DNA of 64,000 bases, taken from NCBI RefSeq assembly GCF_000765695.2, contig NZ_JRPB02000010.1:1-64000 (forward strand), in the 5' to 3' direction. Of the stretch, positions 36,582 through 45,293 are shown piece by piece. Position numbers and translations under genes: made by a program. The notes under the pieces were generated by a model. It worked only from the letters and a program-made list of their open reading frames with translations, made no database searches and had not been told where the DNA came from. The stretch comes from Helicobacter sp. MIT 11-5569 (GTDB taxonomy: Bacteria; Campylobacterota; Campylobacteria; Campylobacterales; Helicobacteraceae). Positions within the stretch are counted from its first letter, which is position 1; each line of letters starts with the position of its first letter.

Positions 36582-37820
36582 TTATTTTAGATTTGGGGCG
36601 ATAACACCCTTTATAATAAACATATTCACATCATTGCTATGTGTGTAATCAAGGGTTAAACCTTGTGATTCCAATGTGCTTTTCACAATATAAATACCAA
36701 GCCCAAGCCCGCCATTTTTATTAGAATTCACATCTTTAAAAAAAGGTTTAGAATGGTCTTTTAAGGAGTAGGGCAAAGGTGCTCCAAAGTTTAAAATCTC
36801 TAAATCATTATCTTTTATGCGAAGCTCCACTTTGCCTTTTGTTTTGTATTTTAGCGCATTATCAAGAAGATTTTTAATCGCTAGGGTTAGCATTTCAAAA
36901 TCACAATATAATCTATGGTTTTCAAGTGGCAAAATAAATAATTCTTGAATTTGTGTTTTATCTAGTAATAGCATTGTAAAGGTTTGGTCTAAAATTTCTT
37001 TTAGCGCATAGTTTTGTTTATTTAAGTAATAATTGCGCGAACTTAACTCTTCAATTTTGGCAAATTCATTAATTAGAGAATTTAAGCGGTCAAAAACACT
37101 GCATAAGCGTTCTTTATAAAGTGTATTGTCAATCATTTCCGCAGTGATTCTGCCTTTTGTAATAGGAGTTTTTAGCTCATGCATAATAGCACGCAAAAAT
37201 AAATGGCGCGATTGATTAAGAGCGTTAATTTTCTCTACGGCATTTTCAAACTCTTGTGAAAGCTCACCAATCTCATCATTTTGACTAATCTTAAAATTAA
37301 TATTTGTTTGTCCATTAGCAAACTTTCTAATCTTTTTGCGCAAGGTTTTAAGAGGCAGAATACTTTTGATGACAAGCACAAACAAAAATACAACAACCAA
37401 AAATGCAAAAAATGTGATGAGGTAGTAATTAAAAAGTTTATTTCTGTGTAAATCTCCATAAAGTTTCCATTCTGTTGGAGTTTGTAAGAATAAATACACG
37501 CCATATTCTTGTTTGATGATTTTGGCGATAATGCCACTTGCTAAATCTGGCGTTAAGTGGTTTTCAAATTTTTCTAAAGTCTTTTCTTCTTGGATTTGTT
37601 GCAAGCCCAACTCATGGAGATATTTTTCGATTAAATCTACATTTCCTCCAAAGTGCACAAGTTGGTTGATTGTGGCTAGAAATTGGTTGTATTTGAGTTG
37701 ATTTTCTAAGTTTTCTTTATGGATTTCTTCGCGGATAAAGTGATAAGAAAATGCTCCTAATCCAATGATTGCGACAATAAAAAGAATAGAGATTTTGACA
37801 ATAATAGAATTTTTAATCAT
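36582..37820 (-). CDS. arsS: Sensor histidine kinase, ArsS-like
   Basis: Membrane kinase with two helices (residues about 6-27 and 133-155) around a periplasmic sensor region, a HAMP linker, the phosphoacceptor motif [17 protein letters not shown], an N box ([10 protein letters not shown]) and a G box ([12 protein letters not shown]). The extended [11 protein letters not shown] is typical of the Helicobacter ArsS / Campylobacter RacS type. It overlaps arsR by eight bases. ArsRS of H. pylori responds to acid; the signal here is inferred by position and similarity. Confidence 0.88.
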   Translation of the reverse strand: MIKNSIIVKISILFIVAIIGLGAFSYHFIREEIHKENLENQLKYNQFLATINQLVHFGGNVDLIEKYLHELGLQQIQEEKTLEKFENHLTPDLASGIIAKIIKQEYGVYLFLQTPTEWKLYGDLHRNKLFNYYLITFFAFLVVVFLFVLVIKSILPLKTLRKKIRKFANGQTNINFKISQNDEIGELSQEFENAVEKINALNQSRHLFLRAIMHELKTPITKGRITAEMIDNTLYKERLCSVFDRLNSLINEFAKIEELSSRNYYLNKQNYALKEILDQTFTMLLLDKTQIQELFILPLENHRLYCDFEMLTLAIKNLLDNALKYKTKGKVELRIKDNDLEILNFGAPLPYSLKDHSKPFFKDVNSNKNGGLGLGIYIVKSTLESQGLTLDYTHSNDVNMFIIKGVIAPNLK

Positions 37821-38496
37821 CTTTTAGTTGCAGTTTATATCCGATTCCACGCACAGAAAAGATAAATTTTTTACCATTTTTTTCAATCTTTGAACGCAAG
37901 CGACCAATAATAACATCAATGCTTTTGTTGCTAGAATCTGGATTGATAGAGTCTGCGTGTGTAGCGATAGAATCACGTGTAAGTGCTTGATTAACATTTT
38001 CTAGCATAAAGCATAAAATCTCATACTCAGCTTTGGTAAGCTCTAAGAGTTCATTGTTTAAGTAAATTTCTCTGCCTCCTTTCTCAAGGCGAAAAGGAAG
38101 TATAGAGATTTCTGTATTATCTGGGTTTTTTGCTAAATTATATCTACGAAGGACACTATGGATTCTAGCAATAAGTTCTTTAGGATCATAGGGTTTGGGA
38201 ATATAATCATCAGCACCATATTCTAACCCTAAGACTCTATCGTCTATATCGTGTCTTGCAGAAGAGATTATTATTGGGATACGCTTTTCTTTGGCAACTT
38301 TCTTGCAAACTTCCAGCCCATCTAAGTTTGGGAGTGTTAGATCTAAAAGAAGGAGGTCAAAATGTCGAGTGTTTATTGCACTCATGCCAGTGTATGGCTC
38401 ATCATAATTTGTTACATTTATATCATGAGCTTTTAAATATTCGCTAAGAATAGTTGCAAGCTCTAAATCATCTTCTATCATCAACACTTCTAGCAT
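37813..38496 (-). CDS. arsR: Response regulator, OmpR family, ArsR-like
   Basis: Receiver domain with acidic pocket (MIEDDLEL), phosphorylatable Asp in [13 protein letters not shown], and Lys in YIPKPYD. The C-terminal winged-helix DNA-binding domain has [14 protein letters not shown] and VRGIGYKLQ. 227 aa is typical. Partner of arsS; together they resemble the H. pylori acid-response pair next to hemB. The start codon follows a long structured leader that can hide the RBS. Confidence 0.9.
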   Translation of the reverse strand: MLEVLMIEDDLELATILSEYLKAHDINVTNYDEPYTGMSAINTRHFDLLLLDLTLPNLDGLEVCKKVAKEKRIPIIISSARHDIDDRVLGLEYGADDYIPKPYDPKELIARIHSVLRRYNLAKNPDNTEISILPFRLEKGGREIYLNNELLELTKAEYEILCFMLENVNQALTRDSIATHADSINPDSSNKSIDVIIGRLRSKIEKNGKKFIFSVRGIGYKLQLKDD

Positions 38497-38715
38497 GGCA
38501 TTTTCCTAACAAAAAGGAGGATTGGGTATTTTAGGGGGTTAAATAAAAACTCAGGAAAATGCCTGCTAGAAAAAATAATATTTTCAAAGAACTTACTCAC
38601 ACTAAGTGTCCTTAAACAAAGGAGGAGTGGATGAAATTCACTTCCAAAAAGGAAAACCAAACTTAATTGCTTAAGTTTGTCTCTCAACTCATTGTGTTGA
38701 GATGGTGGAATTATA
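38497..38715 (-). promoter_or_regulatory. Hairpin-rich 5' leader of arsR with -10 box
   Basis: TATAAT at 38715-38710 (minus strand) predicts a leader of about 200 bases before the arsR ATG at 38496. It contains several inverted repeats: CTCAAC/GTTGAG at 38683-38701; a 9-bp stem CAAACTTAA/TTAAGTTTG at 38658-38679; the short palindrome ACACT-A-AGTGT at 38599-38609; and a 10-bp arm pair at 38497-38506 and 38554-38563. The last pair covers the arsR Shine-Dalgarno (AGGA). Two CCTCCTTT runs resemble anti-Shine-Dalgarno sequence. Translational control or a small RNA is inferred. Confidence 0.55.
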
Positions 38716-38755
38716 AAGTAAAATGGTAAATCAAAAGTAAATAAATAAAATTTCT

Positions 38756-39160
38756 TCATTTTTGGTTCTTTTTTTCATCAATAATGGCTAGAGTATATTC
38801 TAAAAAGTTTAGAATCATATCGACTTTACTTTCTATATTGCGGTTATTTGGGGATTGTAAGCCTTCAAAAAGCACTAAAATTCTTTCTTGAAGCGTGTTT
38901 AAAAATTTTTCTTCTTCTAAATAGTATTTACTAAGTAGAGTTTTTAATTCTTCTGTATTTTTGAAATCCAACTTCTCAATTTTGCGTGCATATGGATTTT
39001 GTGTATTTATATTTTTTTCATTTTGTTCTGTTGGAAGCACCTCTAAAAGGGCATCACGCTCTGGTGTTTGGGGGTCAAAAGTGGGTATAGAATTTGGGGA
39101 TTCCGTTTCTGTTGTGTCAATTTCGGCTAAGGTTTGTAAAATCGCTTCTTTTAGTTCCAT
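38756..39160 (-). CDS. Acidic/coiled hypothetical protein, possibly CiaD-like (134 aa)
   Basis: Begins MELKEAILQTLAEI at an ATG overlapping the stop of the upstream TPR gene; a GTG five codons earlier is less likely. The N-terminal half is Pro/Thr/Glu-rich and probably disordered. The C-terminal half (ARKIEKLDFKNTEELKTLL to the end) is helical and, from memory, resembles the domain found in Campylobacter CiaD and its Helicobacter homologues. This is recall, so function is left open. No signal peptide. Confidence 0.55.
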   Translation of the reverse strand: MELKEAILQTLAEIDTTETESPNSIPTFDPQTPERDALLEVLPTEQNEKNINTQNPYARKIEKLDFKNTEELKTLLSKYYLEEEKFLNTLQERILVLFEGLQSPNNRNIESKVDMILNFLEYTLAIIDEKKNQK

Positions 39161-39399
39161 AATTGCAATAACCACCTTTCAAATTCATTAAACTCAACAC
39201 TACTATCCATTTGGATAAACAAATTTAGCATATCTTCATTTGCCTTCCCATAATTTTTACGATTGCTCACAAGTCGCTTTAAAGCGACTTTGGCTTCTGC
39301 ATTATTGGGATTTTCTTCTAAAATTGCCTTATAAATCTCTGCAGCTTCGTGGCGATGCCCTTGAATTTCATAAATGCTAGCAAGTGTTAGAGTCTTCAT
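39151..39399 (-). CDS. Small TPR-type protein (82 aa)
   Basis: Contains one clear tetratricopeptide-like repeat at residues 3-34 (LTLASIYEIQGHRHEAAEIY, then NPNNAEAKVAL). Probably a protein-protein adaptor. Its stop overlaps the ATG of the gene at 39160, implying a coupled pair. No signal peptide is present. Confidence 0.75.
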   Translation of the reverse strand: MKTLTLASIYEIQGHRHEAAEIYKAILEENPNNAEAKVALKRLVSNRKNYGKANEDMLNLFIQMDSSVEFNEFERWLLQLWN

Positions 39400-39515
39400 A
39401 ATATGCCTTTTAAAGTATGAATTTTAGCATAATTTGGCAATGCTTGCAAAATGCCTTAAAGTTATGCAGATAATGAAGTTATAATAAGGTTAATATTTTT
39501 GCGTGGAATTTATAT

Positions 39516-40028
39516 TTAGAAATTTAGTTTTATATATTCTTTTGGAACTTTTATGACAATTTTTTTAACGATTGCTTCTTCTGCATTTGTTGAGATTCCT
39601 CCTGCATGCACATCAAAAGCTTCAAAAACTGCTAAATTACCATTAAATAATTGAATGCTTGAAATAAAAGGGCTTGACGCATATTCTATCAAGTCTTTAG
39701 CGGAATCTAGCGGTTGTTTTATCTCACAAAGAGAATGCGGAGCGACAAAAAATATTTCTTTGCCTTCTATAACCATTTGAAAATCCACCATTTCTACATG
39801 GCTTTCATAAAACGCTTCTTTTGGGGATTTTGTTTTATAGGCTTGCGCGATTGCTTTTGCGCCTCCATTAAGCAACTCTTCAAATTTTTCTCCTATTTCT
39901 AGGGAGCAAATACGCTTATGCACTTGACTTTCTGTATCTAGCGCATCAAAAAGATAACCAAAAACATTGCTCAAGACTGCATTCTTTTTAAACTTATTTG
40001 CAATATCGGGTAAATATCCTAGAAACAT
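39516..40028 (-). CDS. YhcH/YjgK/YiaL-family protein
   Basis: A 170-aa cupin-like protein with the family segment AFYESHVEMVDFQMVIEGKE and the later FDVHAGGIS containing likely metal-binding His. The E. coli relatives lie in sugar or sialic-acid gene clusters, but none is seen here, so the substrate is unknown. It lies eight bases downstream of sixA. Confidence 0.85.
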   Translation of the reverse strand: MFLGYLPDIANKFKKNAVLSNVFGYLFDALDTESQVHKRICSLEIGEKFEELLNGGAKAIAQAYKTKSPKEAFYESHVEMVDFQMVIEGKEIFFVAPHSLCEIKQPLDSAKDLIEYASSPFISSIQLFNGNLAVFEAFDVHAGGISTNAEEAIVKKIVIKVPKEYIKLNF

Positions 40029-40036
40029 TTTAATCC

Positions 40037-40504
40037 TTAAAAATTACTTAGCCCCATTAATACCCAGTTATTTTCATTTTCGCGCTCTAGTTCTACTACA
40101 CAACCCTTATCGACTTGCAAATTTAATGTCCCTTTAGCACAAATAAAACGCACAAATTCGCTAATTGCTGGCTCATGTGCAACAATAACAAGTGTTTGCC
40201 AATCTTCCTCAATCTTTTCTTTGTTTTCCAAAAATCCTTTAATTCCTTCTTCTGGATTAATATTTGGCGTCAAGAAAAATGTGCAATGCGCCTGTTTTTT
40301 TGCAATATATTTTGCAGTATCACATGCGCGTAATGCAAGAGATGCAATGATTGCATCTACATTAGGGTATTTTTTGCCAATGTATTTTGCAATTTTTTTT
40401 GCTTGTTTAATCCCTTTTTTTGTCAAAGGACGCTTTAAATCATCCTTATCAATCCATTTGTCTCTATTTTCAGCCTTTGCATGACGAACTAAAATTAAAC
40501 GCAT
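40037..40504 (-). CDS. sixA: SixA-type phosphohistidine phosphatase
   Basis: Histidine-phosphatase superfamily, with the N-terminal RHA motif LILVRHAKAENRDKW and second catalytic His in VIVAHEPAISEFV. 155 aa fits SixA, which dephosphorylates phosphohistidine proteins such as HPt domains. Its target here is unknown. Confidence 0.87.
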   Translation of the reverse strand: MRLILVRHAKAENRDKWIDKDDLKRPLTKKGIKQAKKIAKYIGKKYPNVDAIIASLALRACDTAKYIAKKQAHCTFFLTPNINPEEGIKGFLENKEKIEEDWQTLVIVAHEPAISEFVRFICAKGTLNLQVDKGCVVELERENENNWVLMGLSNF

Positions 40505-40515
40505 AATAAACTCCT

Positions 40516-41202
40516 TTATAGTTTTTCAATCATTTTGATTACAAGTGCTGCACTAATTCTAGCACTAGATTCTAAAAATTCCTCATAACTTACCAACGCT
40601 TCGTCTCCTGCATTATCAGAGATTGCGCGTATCACGCATAGTGGAATCCCTAGATTATCGCACACTACTGCTACGCTTGCTCCTTCCATTTCAATGGCAT
40701 CAGCATTGAATTCTTTTTTTATCCACTCTTTTTTCTCTTTTGAGCTGATAAATTGGTCTCCTGTTGCTATAATACCTTCATGTAGTGTGATTGCATTTTC
40801 TTTAGCAGCTTGTTTTGCAACCGCATTTAAAGCTACATTTGATTCTGTGAAGATTTTGCCTTCTGAAAAATACCCAAAAGGATGTCCAAAAATTGTAATA
40901 TCAACATCGTGTTGGCATAATTTGGTTGCAAGCACTAAATCGCCAATTCTATAATTTGGGTTAATTCCTCCTGCAACTCCATTAAAAATAATTTTTTGGC
41001 AACCAAAACGCAAAATCATCGTGCTAGCAGTAAGCGCAGAATGCACCTTTCCAATACGACTGCACGCAATAATAAGCGTTTTATTGCTTAGTGTAATTTT
41101 ATAAAATGTATTCCCGCCAAATTCTAGTGTTTCATACGCTTGGTAATGTTCTAGCAATGGCGTAATTTCTTCTTGCATTGCTCCTATGATTCCAATAATC
41201 AT
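40516..41202 (-). CDS. mtnN: Methylthioadenosine/S-adenosylhomocysteine (futalosine) nucleosidase
   Basis: Cleaves MTA, SAH and, in Helicobacter, aminofutalosine for menaquinone synthesis. Begins MIIGIIGAMQEEITPLLEHY. Nucleoside-phosphorylase fold with FNGVAGGINP, the catalytic Asp in CVIRAISDNAG, and VEMEGA-type motif IEMEGASVA. The ATG at 41202 has AAGGA five bases upstream and lies one base after the fabD stop; a longer open frame upstream is not used. Confidence 0.95.
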   Translation of the reverse strand: MIIGIIGAMQEEITPLLEHYQAYETLEFGGNTFYKITLSNKTLIIACSRIGKVHSALTASTMILRFGCQKIIFNGVAGGINPNYRIGDLVLATKLCQHDVDITIFGHPFGYFSEGKIFTESNVALNAVAKQAAKENAITLHEGIIATGDQFISSKEKKEWIKKEFNADAIEMEGASVAVVCDNLGIPLCVIRAISDNAGDEALVSYEEFLESSARISAALVIKMIEKL

Positions 41203-41203
41203 C

Positions 41204-42124
41204 TTAGTCCTTTTGTAAAAAGTCTTGAATTTCTGCATAAGTTTGTAAAGAAAGCGTATCTTTTTGGCTTAAGCGTTTATTTAAGCCCTTAAGCACACTT
41301 CCTCCACATTCTATAAATCCACTAATTTCACTATCATTTTCACGAATAGATTGTTTATAAAGCACAGGTTGAATTAATTGATTCGCTAATACTTCTAATG
41401 CTTGTGATTTTGTATTATAAGGCTTTGCATTAACATTTGAAATAATAGGAAAAGCAAAGGAATCACAAAGTGCAGCTTCTAATAAAACTCTAAATTCTTT
41501 ACACATTCCTTCTAATATTGGACAATGGCTTGCCACAGACATTGGAAGCATTAATGCTCTCTTTGCTCCAAGTCCTTTTAGTTCGACTTCTAAGCTCTGT
41601 AAATCTTCTCTGCCTCCGCCTAGCACCATTTGCCCATCACCATTATAATTTGCGCACCAAACACTTAATCCAAGATTCCGTTTTTTTGCACAAAATTCTT
41701 CTAAAGCTGCATCTTCTAAGCCTAAAACAACCATCATTCCTGCTGCTTTGGACTTGCAAGTTTCTTCCATTAAGATTCCGCGTTGGCTCACAAGTGTAAG
41801 TGCTGATGCGAAATCTAGCACTCCGCTAGCACATAATGCGCTAAACTCTCCTAAAGAATGTCCGAGTCCAAAGGCAATATCGCCTTTTAATTTTGGAGAA
41901 ATTAGAGAAAATACGCTAAAGCTCACAAGTAAAATTGCAGGTTGTGTGTATTGTGTGCTATTAAGCTTTGCATTTTCTGTAAAGCAAAGTTTTTGCATAT
42001 CTTCTTTTAGAATCTCACTTGCTTGTTCAAATAATGCCCTAACTTCCGCACTATTTTCAAATAAATCTTTACCCATACCAACATTTTGGCTACCTTGACC
42101 CGGGAAAATGACTGCCTTACTCAA
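41204..42124 (-). CDS. fabD: Malonyl-CoA:ACP transacylase
   Basis: Supplies malonyl-ACP to fatty-acid synthesis. Starts MSKAVIFPGQGSQNVGMG; the nucleophile Ser lies in GLGHSLGEFSAL, and the catalytic His region is MSVASHCPI. 306 aa is normal. Upstream of mtnN as in H. pylori. Confidence 0.97.
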   Translation of the reverse strand: MSKAVIFPGQGSQNVGMGKDLFENSAEVRALFEQASEILKEDMQKLCFTENAKLNSTQYTQPAILLVSFSVFSLISPKLKGDIAFGLGHSLGEFSALCASGVLDFASALTLVSQRGILMEETCKSKAAGMMVVLGLEDAALEEFCAKKRNLGLSVWCANYNGDGQMVLGGGREDLQSLEVELKGLGAKRALMLPMSVASHCPILEGMCKEFRVLLEAALCDSFAFPIISNVNAKPYNTKSQALEVLANQLIQPVLYKQSIRENDSEISGFIECGGSVLKGLNKRLSQKDTLSLQTYAEIQDFLQKD

Positions 42125-42135
42125 AAACTCTCCTT

Positions 42136-43734
42136 TTACATACTAACTTTTGCTTTAACGCCAAGCAAACTTAAACCTAAAGCAATAGAATGTGCCACAA
42201 CAGCAAGCACCCTTAAGATCTGTTCTGTATTCTCTGTGTTTAAAATTTTTGTTTCGTTGTAGAAATGGTGGAATTCTCCTGCTAGTGTGTAGAGATAATC
42301 CACGACTTTATTCACCAAACGTTGTGAAAACGCATCTGCTAAAACCTTGTTGATTCCCAAAGCAGAAACTAGCAAATTGCACAAATTTTCTTGCATGCCC
42401 TTTAATGATTTTATGGATTTATCTAGTGGAAGATTCTTAAAAGATTCTATATTAAAATCAGATTTTGAAAATAATGTGTGGATTCTAGCGTGTGCGTAGT
42501 TGATATAATACACAGGATTGCTGGAATCTTGCTTTTTTAGCAACTCCACATCAAATTCTAAATGCGTATCGGGTTTTTTGCTTAAAAACATAAGACGCAA
42601 TGCGTCTGCACCGACTTCTTCTGCAACATCTTTCATTAAGATGAAATTCCCTGCACGCTTGCTCATTTTATAAGGTTTTCCGTCTTTTAAAAGTGCAACC
42701 ATTTGTGCTAATAAAACTTCTAGTTTTTGTGCTTCAAAGCCTAAAAATGCAATAGCTGCTTTAACTCTAGCAATATATCCGTGGTGGTCTGCACCCCAAA
42801 TGTTAATGTAATGCTCAAAATTGCGCTCAAACTTGTCTTTGTGGTAGATAATATCGCCCGCTAAATAAGTTGGCTCACCATTTTCGCGCACAATGACGCG
42901 GTCTTTTTCATCTCCATACGTTGTGGATTGTAGCCAAAGCTTATCTTCGCTTTCATAGACTCCTTGATGTGCTTTTAAGGATTCTAATGTGGAATCCCAT
43001 TGTGCAAAAAGTTCTTTTTCGCTCGCATAAGTATCAAATGTGATTCCAACTTGTGCAAGATTGTTTTTTATCTCTTGGAGCATTTTATCCTTGCCAAAGA
43101 GACAAAGCTTATCTAGCGATTCTAAACTTTCAAAAACGCTATTACCTAATTCCTTTTTTGCTTCTTCAGCAAGTTCAAAGACATATTCCCCTTGATAGCA
43201 TTCTTGTGGTAACTCACTGCTTTCTCCAAAAAGCAAAGCGCGCCCGGCATAATAAATGGATTTGCCAAGTTTTTCAATCTGAGCACCTGCGTCATTGACA
43301 TAATATTCAGTATGAATTGCATAGCCTAAAAATCGTCCGATTCTAGCTAAACTATCCCCAAATGCTGCTCCGCGCGCGTGCCCTATGTGTAATGGTCCTG
43401 TTGGATTTGCGCTCACATATTCTAGCAAAATACTTTTTTGTGGTGCTTTTTTGTGTGAGTTTTCTTGCAAAAATTCCCACGCACATTGCCCTAAAAATTC
43501 TTCGCTAACGCTAAAATTGACATAGCCATTCACTACATTAACGCTTGCAATTTGCGGGAGAGATTCTAATTTTTCTGCAAATTCTTGTGCGATAATTTGC
43601 GGGGCTTTGCGTAATTCTTTTGCAAAACTAAAAGTTGGTAGCGCAAAATGCCCAAAATTTTTATCGCGTGGCTTTTCTAGCACACTTGAAACACCAAGTG
43701 CGGAATCGACAATTTCTTTAACCGCTTGATACAT
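42136..43734 (-). CDS. argS: Arginine-tRNA ligase
   Basis: Class I synthetase with the HIGH motif in NPTGPLHIGHARGA and KMSKR as KMSKRAGN. The C-terminal anticodon-binding domain includes ALLLS-like EFHHFYN. 532 aa is normal. It starts two bases after tatA's stop, and is probably co-transcribed with it. Confidence 0.97.
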   Translation of the reverse strand: MYQAVKEIVDSALGVSSVLEKPRDKNFGHFALPTFSFAKELRKAPQIIAQEFAEKLESLPQIASVNVVNGYVNFSVSEEFLGQCAWEFLQENSHKKAPQKSILLEYVSANPTGPLHIGHARGAAFGDSLARIGRFLGYAIHTEYYVNDAGAQIEKLGKSIYYAGRALLFGESSELPQECYQGEYVFELAEEAKKELGNSVFESLESLDKLCLFGKDKMLQEIKNNLAQVGITFDTYASEKELFAQWDSTLESLKAHQGVYESEDKLWLQSTTYGDEKDRVIVRENGEPTYLAGDIIYHKDKFERNFEHYINIWGADHHGYIARVKAAIAFLGFEAQKLEVLLAQMVALLKDGKPYKMSKRAGNFILMKDVAEEVGADALRLMFLSKKPDTHLEFDVELLKKQDSSNPVYYINYAHARIHTLFSKSDFNIESFKNLPLDKSIKSLKGMQENLCNLLVSALGINKVLADAFSQRLVNKVVDYLYTLAGEFHHFYNETKILNTENTEQILRVLAVVAHSIALGLSLLGVKAKVSM

Positions 43735-43736
43735 AA

Positions 43737-43973
43737 TTACACTTTTGCAGTTTCGCTAGGTTTAGAATCCGTTGTGTTTGCAGTAGTAGAAGTAGTTTTG
43801 TCTTGTTCGATTTTTGTATTTTGTGCGACCTCTTCTTCATCTTCTTTGACTGCTTTTTTGAAATTTTTGATTCCAGAGCCTAAACCTTTTGCCAAATCAG
43901 GAATCTTTTTTGCTCCAAAAAGCACAACAATAATCAACAAAACAATAAGTAGCTGCTGAACGCTTGGCATCAT
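43737..43973 (-). CDS. tatA: Sec-independent (Tat) translocase protein TatA
   Basis: Small pore-forming Tat subunit: an N-terminal membrane helix ([19 protein letters not shown]), the [14 protein letters not shown] amphipathic helix, and an acidic/Thr-rich tail. 78 aa is normal. The Tat pathway is needed by the hydA product, which has a twin-Arg signal. Confidence 0.95.
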   Translation of the reverse strand: MMPSVQQLLIVLLIIVVLFGAKKIPDLAKGLGSGIKNFKKAVKEDEEEVAQNTKIEQDKTTSTTANTTDSKPSETAKV

Positions 43974-44080
43974 TTGTAGAATCCTTATAAAGAGAAATTT
44001 CTAGGATTATAGCATAATTCCACTTGCACACCAAACCTTTATTTAAGATTCTGTGTTTTTGTTACTTTAAAAAATATGCT

Positions 44081-45103
44081 TTAAAAAGTGTTAAAAGTCT
44101 TTTGGTTAATCTCAAAATTTTCAATGCTTTTGAAGTAATAATCATTGCCATTATAATGGAATCGCAGGCTATAAGCATGTAGCATTAAGCGCGTAGAGCC
44201 AAAATATTCTATTCGCTTTGCATCACTCAAGCCGCAATCACTCTTGCAAAATTGATTTTGCGATTCCTTTTCCTTTTCTATCGGCTTTGGAGCGATAAAT
44301 TCTGCATCTAAATATTCTCTGCTGTGAGAATCTTGCGTGCCATAGAGTGGGTCGCCAAGAATCGGAAAGCCAAGTGCGGATAAATGTAAGCGGATTTGGT
44401 GGGTGCGCCCTGTTTTTGGACGCACTTTAAGCAGTGTATAACACGCTTTGGAATCCCAAAAGTTTCCAAGTATTTCAAACTCACTTTTTGCTTCTTTAAA
44501 TTTCAAAAAGCTAGAATGAGATTCTCCCGAAAATTTAGAGCGCACGCACAAATCTCCACCTTTTGGCTGTGTTGCTAGTGGTAAAGAAAGGCAAAAATCC
44601 TTTGTGCCAAATTTGCTTTTGCTAAAATCCCCTTTCACAAGTGCTAGATATTCTTTTTCAATTTTATTGTTTGCAAAGCTCTCGCCAAGCTCGCTAATGC
44701 TTTTTTTATGCTTGCCAACAAGCACCAAACCGCTTGTTTCTTTATCAATTCTATGCGTGAGATTTGCTGTATTCCCCAAATATGCGCGCACCTCATCAAT
44801 AAGGCTATGATGATGGAATCGCCCTTTTGGGTGGATTAGCATTTTTGCAGGCTTGTTAAAAATCGCAAAATCTGCATTTTCATAAAGTGGTTTTAAGCCC
44901 ACAGAATCCGACTTAAAAACTAGCACTTGCACGCAGTCGTGAAGTAGTTTTGCCTTTTCTTGCAAAATTTCGCCCTTATAGCGCACTTTGCCTTTGTTGA
45001 TATAACGTTGCGCGTCCGCCATATTAAGATGTAGATTTTGCATTAAAAATTGATAGGCTTTTGTGGGAGAATCTATAACAAACTCTTCGTAAATATAGGG
45101 CAT
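44081..45103 (-). CDS. RluA-family pseudouridine synthase
   Basis: S4-like RNA-binding N-terminus (MADAQRYINKGKVRYKGEI) followed by a catalytic domain with HRIDKETSGLVLVGK (catalytic Asp) and RPKTGRTHQIRLHLSALGFPILGD. 340 aa. The exact rRNA or tRNA target cannot be deduced. It is the last conserved gene before the R-M insertion. Confidence 0.93.
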   Translation of the reverse strand: MPYIYEEFVIDSPTKAYQFLMQNLHLNMADAQRYINKGKVRYKGEILQEKAKLLHDCVQVLVFKSDSVGLKPLYENADFAIFNKPAKMLIHPKGRFHHHSLIDEVRAYLGNTANLTHRIDKETSGLVLVGKHKKSISELGESFANNKIEKEYLALVKGDFSKSKFGTKDFCLSLPLATQPKGGDLCVRSKFSGESHSSFLKFKEAKSEFEILGNFWDSKACYTLLKVRPKTGRTHQIRLHLSALGFPILGDPLYGTQDSHSREYLDAEFIAPKPIEKEKESQNQFCKSDCGLSDAKRIEYFGSTRLMLHAYSLRFHYNGNDYYFKSIENFEINQKTFNTF

Positions 45104-45164
45104 TTTCTAACTTTTAAGGGGCGTTGTGCTAGAATTTTAACATATTAAAAGCAAAAGTTAAATA

Positions 45165-45293
45165 ATGGAATTTTTAAGCACCTATCTTAATACGATTCAA
45201 GACATTACTATAAATGATAAAGAACACACGCACCGCACTGCTTTAGAGAATCTAGCGAATGGGCAACAGAAAAGGAGGGTTAGCAAACGATGA
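45165..45293 (+). pseudogene. Possible truncated N-terminus of an R-M gene (42 codons)
   Basis: MEFLSTYLNTIQDITINDKE followed by HTHRTALENLANGQQ resembles the opening of combined Type IIG restriction-methylation enzymes, then ends KRRVSKR and a stop overlapping the next ATG. No remainder of such a gene is present. It is likely a stump left when the current R-M pair replaced an earlier one. A genuine short leader peptide coupled to the methyltransferase is the alternative. Confidence 0.4.

Noticed and set aside
38616-38661. Tiny plus-strand reading frame MKFTSKKENQT after AAAGGAGG
   Set aside because: Strong Shine-Dalgarno, but only 11 codons and antisense to the arsR leader; the match is better read as the anti-Shine-Dalgarno of that leader.
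38490-38759. 89-codon minus-strand reading frame upstream of arsR
   Set aside because: Its ATG overlaps a stop, but it contains the -10 box and the hairpins of the arsR leader, and its composition (Phe/Leu-rich, Pro-rich) is not protein-like.
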